Below, one piece after another: positions 23,220 through 36,400 of a stretch of DNA of 64,000 nucleotides. Within the stretch, counting starts at the first letter, position 1. Each line of letters opens with the position of its first letter. The stretch comes from Eremophila alpestris peregrina (lineage: Eukaryota > Chordata > Aves > Passeriformes > Alaudidae). The DNA lies in contig WMCF01000006.1 in assembly GCA_009792885.1 (NCBI GenBank), positions 1,178,001 to 1,242,000 of the forward strand, in the 5' to 3' direction. The notes beneath the pieces were generated by a model. It was not told the DNA's origin, did not search any database, and worked only from the letters and a program-made list of their open reading frames with translations. The position numbers and the translations under genes were made by a program.

Positions 23220-26200
23220 GCTGCTCTGTCCAATTCAGCCTCAATGCACACCTCTTTTGCTCAAGGATAGTTTGGGGCTTTGTTCTTTTTAACAGACGTA
23301 GTAATAGAAGGGTAGAAAGAATAAAATAAGGTAACTCATTATTTGACAGAGGATGTCTAAACCCTTTGAGGTAGAAGGTTTTGCTTTAACCTTTAGCAGG
23401 TAACAGTCCCCCTAAATGAGATGGGATTTTTTATTGTGACATCTGACTCCATAATGATGCAGATGCTCTCGAGCCTGACTCATCTCTGCACAGCACAGGT
23501 GAGCTTCCTCTTAAACATGAGTTGAGCAATAATCACTGGCTGTTCCCAGGGAAGGCAGCGCTGGTATTTTGTGATTATCTAAATGAATAAGTGGTGTCAG
23601 AGATCCTGCTGTGTGGAAATTCAGTTTAAACCATCATTTGCTTCCCTGTGTGTCAGTAATGAAGGTGCTGCAGCACTGGAGAAGGCACCAAACTGAGCCA
23701 AGGCTGAGGTGGTGCTCTGAGGAGGTCCAGTGTCCTAAATCACCCCCTGTGAGCTGCACTGGGTTTGGTGTTGCCACTGTTTCACTTAGATGTTCCTGCA
23801 GGGAAGGCTGACCTAAACATGTGCCAGAGCTCTTTTTGTTCCTTCTGCCTTCAGGAGAGGAACTATTTGGGAGAGATTCACACAAATTAGACCATGATGA
23901 ACACTCTGTCTTGATTTTCCCTCTGGATATGAACTATCCAGCACAGCTAATTAAGTAAAAAGCCACAATATTCACCTGAGTTTCTCATGCTGATGTGCTT
24001 ACAGACATCATTATTATGATCATGCTTACATTTGGTTTCCCAATTCATTCAGGAAATATTTCAAGGCATCATTTAAACAAAGGTGAGGAAAAATTATATA
24101 AGACAAGGGTTTGCCGGGGCAGACTGTATTGCTCTGAGGGTAAAAATAATTTTGCTGGTTTGTTTTGTAATGTCTGAACTTCAGGGGGATGGGGAGAGCA
24201 GGGAGAAGGGCCCATCTGGAAACAAAACAATGTTACAAATCACAGCTGGATGCCGGTGACACACTCCTATGGCATTCACTGCAGGTTTCTCAGCGAAGGT
24301 CTGGGCAGCAGGACATTGTGCAGAATGGCCATTTTTCCCATCCAAGGCAGACAGTTAGTCCTAATTACAGAAAAGAAACAGCCCTTCATAGGACCAAACA
24401 AAAGCATCCCCCGACCAACAGCAACAGCAGGAAATAGCAAACTTAAAATGACAATTATGCTGAGGTTTTATGTAAGGATATATTTGCATCACAGCTACCC
24501 AGCACAGTTTGTTTGCAGCTAAATGTCTCTGAGGTCTCTCCTATCCACCTGCTTCCTTTGGATGTCCCTGGAGGGTGCCCCAGTGTGGTTTTTGTCTTTT
24601 CTTCTTGTGGCTTTTCCCTGCATCCTGCTTGTTTTGTGGTAATTCAGGACTCACAGCTGTCACTGCTTTCACAGTCTCTGTTTCCAGCACTTTGTGCTCA
24701 GCCTCCCAGCTCAGGTGCACTGAAACCTTAACCCTTGTTACTTTGTGAGGCCTTTGCAAACAGCACGTCCTCTACACTGTAGGAACCAGTTGTATCCTGT
24801 ATGCCAGTTCATTTATTTGGAGGAACACTCCATGGATTGGTCAAGCTCAGGTTTCTTATCCCACTTCTGCCCAGGTTTGGGACTTGTCCTCTGAAAGGCT
24901 TCTCATGGGGCTTCCCAGAGTGCAGCTGTCTCACCTGCTTGTGCACTATGCTGATGTTTCCCCAGGGCTGCCACGGTCATGTATGGTCATGTCTGGGACA
25001 TGGAGACCCTAAATGAGCTTGGCTGGAGCCCATCACTCCTGCTTCCAGCTCTGCTGTGCTGTGCCATGTTGGGCACCTTCCACACCCCACCCTGCCCCAA
25101 GCCCTCCAAGGGCTGAGCCCCCACCCTCTCAGCCTCCCACCCGCTGCTGTAGCCACAGCACAGCATTGCAAACCTTGTTTTGAAAATACCCCAAATCCAG
25201 ATGCTGCACGTTTCTCTTTGCATGTGTTGTTTTTTTTTTTGTAGGAATACAAAAGCAATGACCATCAACAAAACTAAATCACTGATGTTTTTCATTCAGA
25301 TGGGACTCTAATCCCTTCTAAAGGCACCCAAGAGCCATTAACAGTAATTTTAAATGAAATACACCCGTGCTGGGTCTAACTAATCAGTTCCTCAATTATA
25401 CTGGCAGAAATATGTATTCCAATTACCAAAGTACTTTCAAGTGAATTAAGACTCCTTTCAGTACCGGCTGTGGAGGTCACTCAATGTTCCCATGAATCCC
25501 TTCATGTTTACATTAAAAAAGCACACCATGATCTTTGGCAAAGGCACCTGCTCTAGGTTAGTTCAGCTTTTGAGCTTGTTGCCATAAATACAATAGAAAA
25601 GAAGCCAACCATTGCAAAAGAAGCCAAGAATATCTTTCAATACTTTGTTTCCATATCAGCGATTAATCCAAATGACACGGGAAAATTTTACAAACATGAA
25701 ATACAATTTTAAAAGATGAAAGGGCAGATAGTTTATTTAACATGTTTAATAAGCAGTGTTTGTGTTGGAAAGGTTGGTTTTGAAGGAATGCATCAAGCCA
25801 AACTAATGAGAAAATGTTCCGAGCCAGGAGCTGAACTGACTCTGCCACCTGCTCAGTTTACACCTATGCTGTTTCCTTGGATCACTGAAGTTTCCCCTCT
25901 TTAGGCAGCAGGCTGTGGCTAGCCTGGCTCATCTCAGCACACTTTCTACATGAAAGCAATTCCACACGACTTTCTCCATAGCTGACATTAAAGACTTATC
26001 AATAATAAAGCCAAAAATACTAATTTTCCCAAACACTCGAGAATCATGCCCTGTAAGGTGCTTTAATGCAGCCAAGTAATGAAATGTGTCTTCATCCTTT
26101 CTGGTAAGAAGCACAGATGCCTCATCCCTTGAGAGTTTTAAATTTGGTGTTAATGTGGTAATTCAACACAATTATGTTGATTCAACAGCAATTTAAGTCT

Positions 26201-28150
26201 TTCTATATTTAAATGCTCATTGAAATGTCAAAATATAGCATTTCAGACAGAACATAGGTTTCCAAGAAATTAAGAAAAAGAATCTTAGTTATCCCTTCAT
26301 GCCAAGTAAAATGGGACACTGCACAAATGAGTGATGAGATCTATTTTAGAGCTTAGTCTAGGCCCCAAATTAGTGTGCATTCACTCCTGCAGATCAGGGA
26401 ATCTAAAGCCGAGAAGCCTTCATCCCTGTGGAAAAGATTAGAAAACTCTAACAAAAACCACAACCATTTTATTTCAGATTTTTAACATAAAATGTAAATG
26501 TAATAAATATAAGTTCAGTTCTAAAATGTCATTTTTGATGAACTATCAAAATGCAGATATTCTCCATTTCCTCTGGTGCCTACTCACAGTGCAGAGCTGG
26601 GCATCTGTGGCAGCTCCTACCTCTCCTAATTTCATGGCCCCCAGCAGGAGTGAAGGAGAATTCAGTCTCAAGTGCTGGTCCCAGAGGGAGCTGTGGCAGT
26701 GCTGATACAGACAAAAAGAGCAGCAGGGCTGGGCAGGTGCCCCAGGGCCTCTGCCCCTGCACTTCCCTTCTTCCCAAAAGTCCCCATGGTACAGGAGTGT
26801 TGCAGGGAGTGATGGTGACAGCTTCCATTGCTGTTGTTCCACACTGCACCTCAGGGCTGGTTCTCTTCACCTAAAGTCAAGGCACTAAGCTTCAGCTCAG
26901 CTCTAACCCCTTGCTGTAGCCCCTCTACTTCTCAGGTTTTTCCAGCAGAACTACTACAGCCAGAAGGGGCTATGCCAGCTCAACTGCATCTCTTGGTCCC
27001 AAGGGGGACCTTGCCTTCTCTCTGGACCCATCCTGCCTGGGACAACAGGATCTCAGCAACAGCCAGTTTGGTTACTGTAGGCTGCACGTGATGATTTAAT
27101 TCCTGAAATGATGCAGAGTCCACATCTCTCACATCCACAAGCAGGGAGAGCTGTGAAATACAGGCTTCACCTCGGAGCAGTTGCTAGAAAGCATCCATCT
27201 GGTCCGGGCTGCTTGGCTTCTCAACAACCTCACTTTCACTTACAGCCAGGGTATTGATGTTTTGTTTCTGTCTGTCTCTGATGTGCCCCTGGGCAGAGCT
27301 GTGGGCACAGTGCCTGCACAGAAGCAGGCTGGCAGGGCAGCTGCCCAGCTCAGGGCTGGCAGGCAGGAGCACAGCAGCCTGAGCCTGCCCGGGGCAGGAG
27401 CTGGCAGCCATGGATGCAGCAGCAGTATCCATCGTCCCCGGCCTCCTGCAGTGTCAAAGCCCAAGCACAGGGAACAGGGAAAGAGTTCATCAGCTGGCTG
27501 GTTTGATCTTGTTTAAGAAACACAGGTTTTTTTGTCTATATCATAACAAAGCCTGATTTTTTTTCAGGGATGTCAAAGTCTCCTGAGTTTCTGGTGGGTT
27601 CCTTCAGGGAAAAGGCAAGGCAGGCCACCTCACAGCTCCCTTTGCCTGGGGCACAGCTGTAACTCCAGCCCGAGGGCTGCAAAAACTGAGGCAAAAGGTC
27701 TTGGAGAGATGCTGGGGAGGGCACGCCAGGAACTTGCAGCAGAGCCCACTGCACTCACTTGCCTCCCCCCCTGGGGAGCAGTGCTGCTGGGATGGAGCCA
27801 TGGAAGGCCCTCCTGTGAGCCCATCCACCTGCTGAATTCCAGAGGCAAAGACCTCATCAGCGAGATTCTGCCAGACCAGGGTTCTGCTTCTCGTTACCTA
27901 ACATCCAAAGCTGTCATTTTCTTCTCCTCCAAAGCCACGTCTCTGGAGACTTCCACATGATCAGGACAGTCTATGACAGACTGTTGTCTGCTCATCTCAT
28001 GCCCATCTACATATAGCATCCTCAGAGGGTGAAATGTTACTCTAAAATACAGGTATGGATAGAAGTAGAACCCAAGTGTTATTACTTGGAGAAAATAAAA
28101 GGCTGAACTAGAGGCCAAATTTAAAACCAACAAAAAACCAGCTTGTGTAT

Positions 28151-31100
28151 AAAGGATTTTTATTTTGAAAAACACTTTTTCAAATTTTGGAAATTCAGTG
28201 TAAAGTACAACATAGAATTATGTCTGCAAGGTCAGCTTATGCATGTCATGCTAGTTATTTACATGTAGATATATACAGAGTGCAGATAATTATTGAAACC
28301 ACACTACAAAATAAACAGAGAGTTCAATAAGATAATTTAGTAGGACTTTATTAAATATAGTCATTGATTGTGTATATTTTCCTATTAAAATACCATATAG
28401 TATCTAAAGTAACCCCTATAAACTCTAAAACCTCCAAAATTGCCATAAATATGATTGAAAATTGAGACTATCCATGTGCCTTGTTCAGCTGTTCTGCCCT
28501 TTGCTCCAACAGGAACTCTTGCAGAGATAATGGTGCTATCTTTAGTGTCACAGCTTTGATGCAAATTCCCAATGAAACATTTGCAGAAAGCTCAGATGCA
28601 AAACAGCTTTCAGCTGAGGTGTCCAAGGGTTGGAGCACTGTGCTCTGCACTTAAGAATAATCTGATGCCTTATTAAACACTGCCACACACAGGACAATTA
28701 AAGAACCGATATGATCTTCAGTGACTGAATTAGCAGCTGATTGGATACCAAGCACCTTACTAAAACAAAACAAAGCAAACTCCCAAAGCCCATGCAAAAC
28801 CCTAAACAAGAAAAGAAGAGACCTCCCAATGGGTACAGATACAGCCTGACTGACACTGTGACTTCAGCAGCAGCAGCACCATCTTCAGGGCTCTGTGACC
28901 AGCCAGAGAGAGAATAAAGTTGCCTATGGCTTTGATCTCTGGCCACTGAACTATTCATTGAGGCCTCTCTGCTGAAAAACAGATTTTCCCATAGATTATC
29001 CCATTAGCAGAATATTCCATCTTCTTTTTGGGGGCTTCTGGCCAGCAAACCCTCACTATAAATTGCCAAAAGGTCTGTCTTTGACTTCACAAGAGGTTTG
29101 AGAATTTCCATCAGTGGAGAAGATCCATCCCAGTCTGGAGGATGTGCTCCACAAATGGGATTTCTCTTCTTGCTGCTCAATCCAAAATTGCACAACCTTC
29201 TGCCTTAGGAAAAGAAATATCAAGAACAATGTGATTTTTAGTTTCATTATTTATTCTGATGCAATCTTATTAAGCAGAAAATAGGCCAGAGGGAGAAAAG
29301 TTAACAACAAAAAAAAATCCAATTACTGCCATAGAGTGCTTTTTTTTGTTCTAGTAATTACCATTCTGAAGTGCAGAATTTTACAACTTTTACTCTCCTA
29401 ACATCTTTCCTAAAGACACTTTACAATTCAATCCAATTACAGGCAAAGAATAGAGATTAGCACCAGAAAATATATAAAAGGAAAATAAGTTACTATTACT
29501 ATCATAGAATAGCGCTGGTCAGCAAATCTGTGCATCTTTTTTTTCCAGAAATAATTGTACAATGAACATTATAGGGGAGTTAGGGACATAAGTGATAACT
29601 ATGGTTTAATTTAACAGTTTCGTTACATATAACTCTAAATGCCAAAATATGGCAAGGATTTTAATTTTAATACTGAACTCATAGGAATTACACACAAAAA
29701 ATGTAATCTTTATCATCATTAATAAAAAGTGTGACTATAGAATATTAATATACTTTACATATTTATCATACAATATATCAGTCCTTCACACTATTAATTT
29801 GATTCATGTTGTGCTGCAACATGTACCAAATGGTTTAACAAAGAAAAAAACATAGATAATTATATGTTGTGGGTACAGACATTATTTCCACAAGACAAAC
29901 AACAACAACAACAATGTATCATCTACCTTGAGTTCTACAGTGATATTTGGAACAAACCTGCTGCATCCTTTTAGGAAGGATAATAATAATAACAATAATT
30001 TTTAAAAATGGTTAACCTTTGCTTGTAGAGGAGTCTGATTTCCATAAAGAATAGTAAATCACTATTATGAGCTTATTTAATTCAGATTGCCTAATTTTTT
30101 GGTAAGGCATTGTCAAAATATTATATCTCCATTTAAATGTTGTATGGATTTCGGGTTCTTTGCTACTGTCAGAAAGGATTTTTGGTCAGGCCTGACAGTA
30201 TCATTATTTGAGAAGCTTTGGTGCTGACCCCTCCCCCACTCCATTCTTTGCACCCCACTTATTCAACTTTCTGGTTCACTCTACAGCTTCTTGTGGAGAA
30301 AAACTCCCTTTTGAAAGGCAGGGAAGAGCTGGGGCACCACAACCCAGCAGTGAGATCATACAGAAAGTGCTATACTATGTGCTGCAGAGGAGAGTACAAG
30401 AAAAATCACAGAGTTCCAAAAGCCCTACTCCTGGAGAGTAAGAGGCTAACTGTAAGTAAGAATGGGCAAAACTTTTTTCAGAAGGAAATGCCATTTTAAA
30501 GCTAAATGACTTAAAAGTTATTTATGGCTAGTTCAGAAGAAGGGGCTGTAAAAATGCAGAGCATTACAGAGGAAAATACAGATTTGTTTTGTGAGCAGCA
30601 CATGAATGGAATCCAGGTTTTTATGAAGTTGTCCTCGCCAATCCTAATTTGGGCCTAATGTGAGATGAATGTGTGGGAACAGATGAAACACTTCTCCTCC
30701 ACAGGGATTCCTCCAGGTCTTTCTACAACCTTTCCCTCAGCACTCACAGGCTCTACTTGTTTAATCTGTATCTGAACTTGGCAGTTTAACAAAATTTTTA
30801 ATGAACTTGGCATCTTTGACTTCTCTAGCTCGCACTCAGATCAGCTGCTTTCAAAACAGTGCTGGAGAATTGTGAGACACATACAGGAGATGTGAAATTA
30901 TCTAAGCTTAAGGGTTTTTTTCCCCATTTATTTTTAGATCACGCTAGAACAAAGCAATTAAGAGCAAACATCTTCTACATTTTCTATTCCACAATTCCTC
31001 AAGAATTTCACAAGAATTAGAATGCCCTTAAGAGGTAAGAGGAGTCATCAAAGGATATTCAATACAGGTTTGGTACTGACCCCATGCAACAGACAAAAGC

Positions 31101-32199
31101 TGGGTTTTTTTCTCCTGATCACTGCATTTTTTGCCAGTGTGAGAAGTGCTGGGCTACCTTTGAGCCTCTGCTCAAAGTTCTGCTTCTCTTTCTGCCCCTT
31201 TTTGCCTGCAGCAGCATTTGTCCTGGGAAGGTCACCAGAGGCAAACAGTTTAACAGCCTACAGTTTTTTGATTGTGAAGTACAGCAAAAACACAAGCAAG
31301 ACCATGTTGGTCTTCTCAGGGCAATGGCAGTCTCAGGCATAGCTTAGATTAAGAAAACTTGGCTTGCCCTAAAATGAAGAAGATTCAACTGGCTGAAGAA
31401 AGACCTTCACTTCCTTTCACATCTGCTTTGGGCAAATTAGATGAGCACACACGTGTCTGCCTTCACTGCCAGTGCCACCAAGAACAACCCTTCATCACAA
31501 TGCACTGAGCACAGTCTGGATTTAAGATAAAGTGAAACATGTTTTGGGATTAATGGAACTGTTTAGGGTGAAGAAAGAACCCAGGTCATTCAGTCACTCA
31601 TGCATGGGGTCTGTCCTCAGCTGCCTGCAGCCAGTCTTCCTCAGACTCCCCCATGAAAAGACCATTTTAGGAAGGATGTTTTTCAAGCCTCTCTTTCTCT
31701 GATCATCACTCAATATATTTGAATCAGTGAGGAGAAAGATCCTGCAGGATTCTGCCAGCAGCCTGAAATCCAGCAATTGCTCTGAAGAATTCATGCACTA
31801 CATATAAGTAAAGAATGTTCTGATGTGCTCCTTTGTGTTGGCAATGAGTCTTACTGTTCAATTTAAACAAGGAAAAGGATATGGAAAGAAAAAAGCAGCA
31901 GGTAAAAAAAATTACTGATGTGTTTAGCCCTAACAGCAGTTCTTCCTTAAACTTTCTTGAAGCAGAGTACAACTTAGAAATCAACAGTTGATTTCTGCTA
32001 CTGAAGAAAGAACTGAGCCTTGACAGATCAGTGAAACTAAGCTGGATAGTTCTATGAAACAGTGAACTCTTTTGGAAGCACTGATACTGAAGAAATACGA
32101 AGATGGAGGTTAAATGTCTTGGTTTTCAATCAGGAGTTGTAAGTAGCCAAGCAAGCAGTGCATATTTTCCCTCAAGGTGTACAAGAAAACTGCTCAGAT
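28151..32199. other. AT-rich intergenic or ARHGAP42 distal 3' UTR
   Basis: Mostly AT-rich, with minus-strand AATAAA hexamers near 28.15 and 28.34 kb and an AAC microsatellite at 29896-29914. No coding sequence recognised. Confidence 0.5.
29896..29914. repeat. (AAC)n microsatellite
   Basis: About six AAC units. Confidence 0.8.
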
Positions 32200-33378
32200 T
32201 TAGAAAGCGACTTATGGTTTCTGTGGTTTTCTTTGACTTGGCTCTATTTATTTATTTATTTATTTATTTATTTTCCTTTTCAGTCCTACCAGGAGCAATC
32301 AACAGGTCTTTACAACACCTTTCAAAAGTAAGGATTTTTTATTCTGTGGAAGGAGAGAATCTTTGTCAAATATTTTAGCAGAAGTCTGGAGAAATAACAC
32401 TAAGTAATTTTATTGCTACATAGAGCTTTTAGCACTCATAGCTTATAAAATTGGCTAGTTCACAGGTCATTTGTCTTACTTGCAATGGAAAAAGAATGAG
32501 TTACAATTTATCTCAGGTTTCAAAACATACTGCTGTTTTTCATTGCTCACTTCACATGACTACCAATCAGTCCAGATCCAGCATCTCCTTGTTTTCTACA
32601 GATGTTCTGGGACACAGAGAGAATATATTCCAGATGATGGTTACCATTGAAATAAAAGTTGTTAATGTTATCTATGCTGATACAAAAAGTAGGAAAGAAA
32701 TCTAGTAAGCATTTGAATGAAACATTCATTAAACATGTCACATTCTGAATGAGCAGTCACTGCGCAGGCAGTGTCTAAACTGATATTGTCAGTTGTATAA
32801 ATGCTATACCATATTGTAACTCAATGACTAACAGAAGTTCCAACTTCTGATTTACTATAAAGTCATTTCTTACTTGAAATGATTAGGATCAATTTTAGAA
32901 TCAAGTTTTCTAAGGGAGAATTCAGATCACAATAGAGGCAGTACTTACATTATGAAAAAGTCCACGATTTTCCATGTTAAAAACCATAGATTACAAGAAA
33001 TGTCATAGAGTGCTTTGCCTCCAAATTTCACATCTCTGTGAGCAACATCCTTGGACCTGAAAGTCTGCAGCTAAATAGCAATTTTTTTTTTCTTTTTATT
33101 GCTCTAGTGTTCCTTACCCATAAAAGAAGAACAGAACAACCTCTTGCAAACAATGGAAGTTATTTAAACAGAGTACCGTCCTCAGCACAGAAACTGTTAA
33201 CTGTTTCATCACATTCTGTTCCATTGGCAGGGAGCTCTGTAACCTGCAGCTGCAGCATCTGAAGGAAATCTACCACTCAGCTAAGGGGCTGATCCCATAT
33301 CTGTGTCAGATAAAAATCATAGTGCTTATTATTTGTTACCATGGATACCATGAAGATATTGCTGTCCACTAAAGATTA
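32200..33378 (-). other. ARHGAP42: ARHGAP42 3' UTR, proximal part
   Basis: Non-coding AT-rich sequence after the ARHGAP42 stop. Minus-strand AATAAA occurs at 33095-33100 and in a tandem cluster at 32247-32273. The UTR may run further left: other minus-strand hexamers occur near 28.15, 28.34, 22.21, 22.03 and 21.9 kb. The 3' end cannot be settled from sequence. Confidence 0.5.
32245..32273 (-). promoter_or_regulatory. (TTTA)n tract giving six overlapping minus-strand AATAAA hexamers
   Basis: About seven TTTA units on the plus strand. Read on the minus strand, this is a tandem AATAAATAAATA run 1.1 kb past the ARHGAP42 stop. It is a microsatellite that could double as a strong polyadenylation signal cluster. 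Confidence 0.5.
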
Positions 33379-33467
33379 CTAGAGGAAGACAACATAATTC
33401 TCAGGGACTAGTCCTGTTTTGCCTTCATAAGTTGCCTTTAACCAGCCTGGTTCCACTGATGGATACA
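33379..33467 (-). CDS. ARHGAP42: ARHGAP42 last coding exon: SH3 second half and stop
   Basis: 89 nt, acceptor TTTGCAG. It encodes [20 protein letters not shown] and PENYVVFL, then TAG (plus-strand 33379-33381). The conserved EPGW Trp and PENYV of SH3 domains that bind Pro-rich ligands are present. Confidence 0.96.
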
Positions 33468-36400
33468 CTGCAAAAAAACATATACACAACTTTTAACACT
33501 GTTAAAAATCCCATACATGCAATGTATATTTATTTAGATGGTATTTATTCAAGAGCAGTTGAAAAATCACGCCAAAACCTGAGAGCTAAAGAGGGAATTA
33601 CGCCCCCATTTTGTGATATGGTTCAGTTTTTTATAGATTCTTTTTTAATACATAAGTCAATGTAAAACAAATCTTACCATTGGAAAATATTGCCCCCTGT
33701 GGGAAAGACAGCTCATGACTATGCTCAGCCTTACAGGAATACATGGCTTTTGCTTGTCTGAAAGAAAAAAATAAAGGCTTGCAATAAATGAGATAACCAC
33801 GAAAAAGATAAAAAGGAAATTGAACCTGTGAAGTATAGGAATAAGCAGATGTACAAATGCTATATGATAATGACTGTTTACACAGCAGTTCAGAGGAGTA
33901 GAATTATAGCAAATAATAACTTCAAGCGTACTGGAGTTAACAAGCACATTATTGCAGAAAAGAGATTGACATCCCACTTAGATATTTAAACAGGAATATA
34001 ATTAGGAACTTCTAAAATGAAGTTGTCATTCAAGTAAGTGCTGAAATGAGCATACTGGTGGAAGCAAGTCATAGATTGCCTGGAGACAAATTCAAAAGTG
34101 ATCATCAAGTCATTAAAGGTCTAAAAACTTGACCTGTGAGAAACTACTGTTAATGGGTCTACAGAGGAAAATAATACTTAGAATGGAAACATGAGACAAA
34201 AAGGAGTATTGATTCTGTCCCAGAGAAGGAGGACAGAAAAAGTCACCTTTTGGGGTCTGGCACTATGATTCTGCAAAGGACGAAATGAGGATTTGAGCAT
34301 GAAGATAGAAATTAGGAGTTCTCTTTGGATTCCTGCACGTTACCTAATACCTTGACTTTAACTTTCACACTCAACAATTTTACATGAGCCACCAATTTTT
34401 CTGAATTTCTTTAAACCCACACTATACTAAGTGAAGATGAGCTTGTTGACTATTTCACCTTTGTGTGATATGATGGGGAATTGCCAGCTGAGGTTTCCTT
34501 CTAGCCAGGATTTATCTCAATGACCCAATATGTGACCTGTGGCAAAGTTTAAAATTTTCTTCATACTTTTTGAGAGTGTTTATATGCAAGTGGCAAGTTA
34601 TCTATCATGTCTTTCTCCCAAAATAGTGAGATAAAAGAGCTTCATGATAGATTAATTAACAGTGCCACATCATAAGCATTATCATCATTAATCTGAACCC
34701 TTAAAAGGGTATAAGAGTGGATGGACATACTCTGAAGTTTTTATGTGGGAGCTTTCCAGAGATGATTTCTCCCTTCGAATAAAAAGCTTTGCTGTTTGCT
34801 CTCTGACTTATGACTGGCCTAAATGGCATGATTTGCCTTCATCTAAAGAGAACTAATGACTCCTCAAGGGTTACCTTCTCAGGATGAGATTTTCAGAGAT
34901 CAGGAATTTTGAGTTGTTTGATATCCAAGAGGCAGTTTATTTTCAGGGCCCTGGAAACATTTCTGATTTTTAGAACTGATATCCTGGTTACATCCCATCA
35001 GCTAACTAAAACAAGATGAGCACTGGATCCCTGTTTGTTCACTTTGCTTAAACGTTAGCTTGCTCTCTGGCTGGTGTAGACTGCTAAGTAGATTTTTTTT
35101 CCAAAAGAACTCCTTGGTCCCTCCTGTTGGGAAGAGTTTGCCATCTACACTTGACAAGACAGGTGTCTTGATTCATTACTCTAGATATTCTGTACAAATT
35201 TACACATAATAATTTACATAATGTATATACAGAGTTAGCTTAGATAACTTCACTGAAGGTCACAGAGAAACTAAGATTATTTAATCTCATTTTTCCTCAA
35301 ATTCTACAGAGACTTACTAAAGCACAGGGATTATTTCAAATCTGAATAATTTGACTATCAAGCCAGGTGCCCATGTTGATAATGGGACACCTGAGTAATA
35401 ATGTGACAAAAGACATTTGAGGCAATATTTATATGTGAGGTAGAACTTCTTAAGTCATTCCTGAAATATGACACCTTGTTCTTATGGTAATTATCTAATA
35501 AGCTATTCTGTTTTCAAGTTTCAATTTTATCTGATCCAAGTAAGTTTACCTTAAAAATAAAAAAAAGGACAAGAACACATAGACTTTGTCTTCGAATTAT
35601 ACAGTCACAGAATTTCTAAGGTTGGAAAAGACCTCTAAAATCATCTCCTATGAAAAGAGAAAGGTTCTCAGCACTTGACATTTACACAGATAAACAAGAA
35701 GTCAGTTTCTCAAAAGCTAATGAATTATATCATTCTGTGCACTTGCTCCTGAGGCAGAGCAATTACACCCCAAAGTTATCTACAAACCCTCTGTGCTGGT
35801 ATAATGGCTAACAGACTTAAGAATATTTACTCATAATTCTGGAGCAATTTTCAAGCACCTGGTTATTGCCTCCACACTTGATTTGATTATTTAGGTTCTC
35901 ATATTTGTTATTACTGTCCATCTGGAGGCACTGCTCATGAAATGAGCTTGCAGGTTCTTGGGCATTTTGTTAGTGATTACAAAAATGGACATTCTTACTG
36001 ATGGTGTTAATGCTGTTCTTCCTAGAAACAAGACCATTAAAAAGCACGTGATAACATCACCATCATCTATTACAGTTCTTATAATATGATGCAAATAACC
36101 TGAGAGCAGTGTGATTCATGTTGTTTAGGGCAGAGGAAAGAAAAAAAGGCAACATCAGAAAATGTTATCCACATTTCCTAAAAGTTCCTTCTTTCCATGA
36201 CCTTGCTAGGTAGATTCCAGATGAGAAAAATTAATTTTCCATTCCCTTACTTCCTATTATGATTGTTTTGAGCCCATAATGATAAATATACCAGCAGTCA
36301 AATGATCAGTACTCATCAGATCATAAATTCTTTTGCTTGACTACATGCAGTCAAAAATACCAGAGATTGTAATAATAATAGTAATAAAAACTATCTTGAA

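Larger units (their letters stand above)
21541..28150. other. GC-rich, CpG-poor intergenic stretch
   Basis: Base composition changes here: many CAG, CTG, CCC and TGG words, mainly at 21.6-22.7, 24.5-25.2 and 26.5-27.9 kb, with few CG pairs, so it is not a CpG island. Open frames of 60-155 codons occur on both strands in overlap, which GC-rich non-coding DNA gives by chance. No domain or splice structure is convincing. Confidence 0.5.

Noticed and set aside
14269..33378. A bird counterpart of human TMEM133, annotated near ARHGAP42
   Set aside because: No open frame in the interval resembles a membrane protein I could match to it; I cannot support a call.
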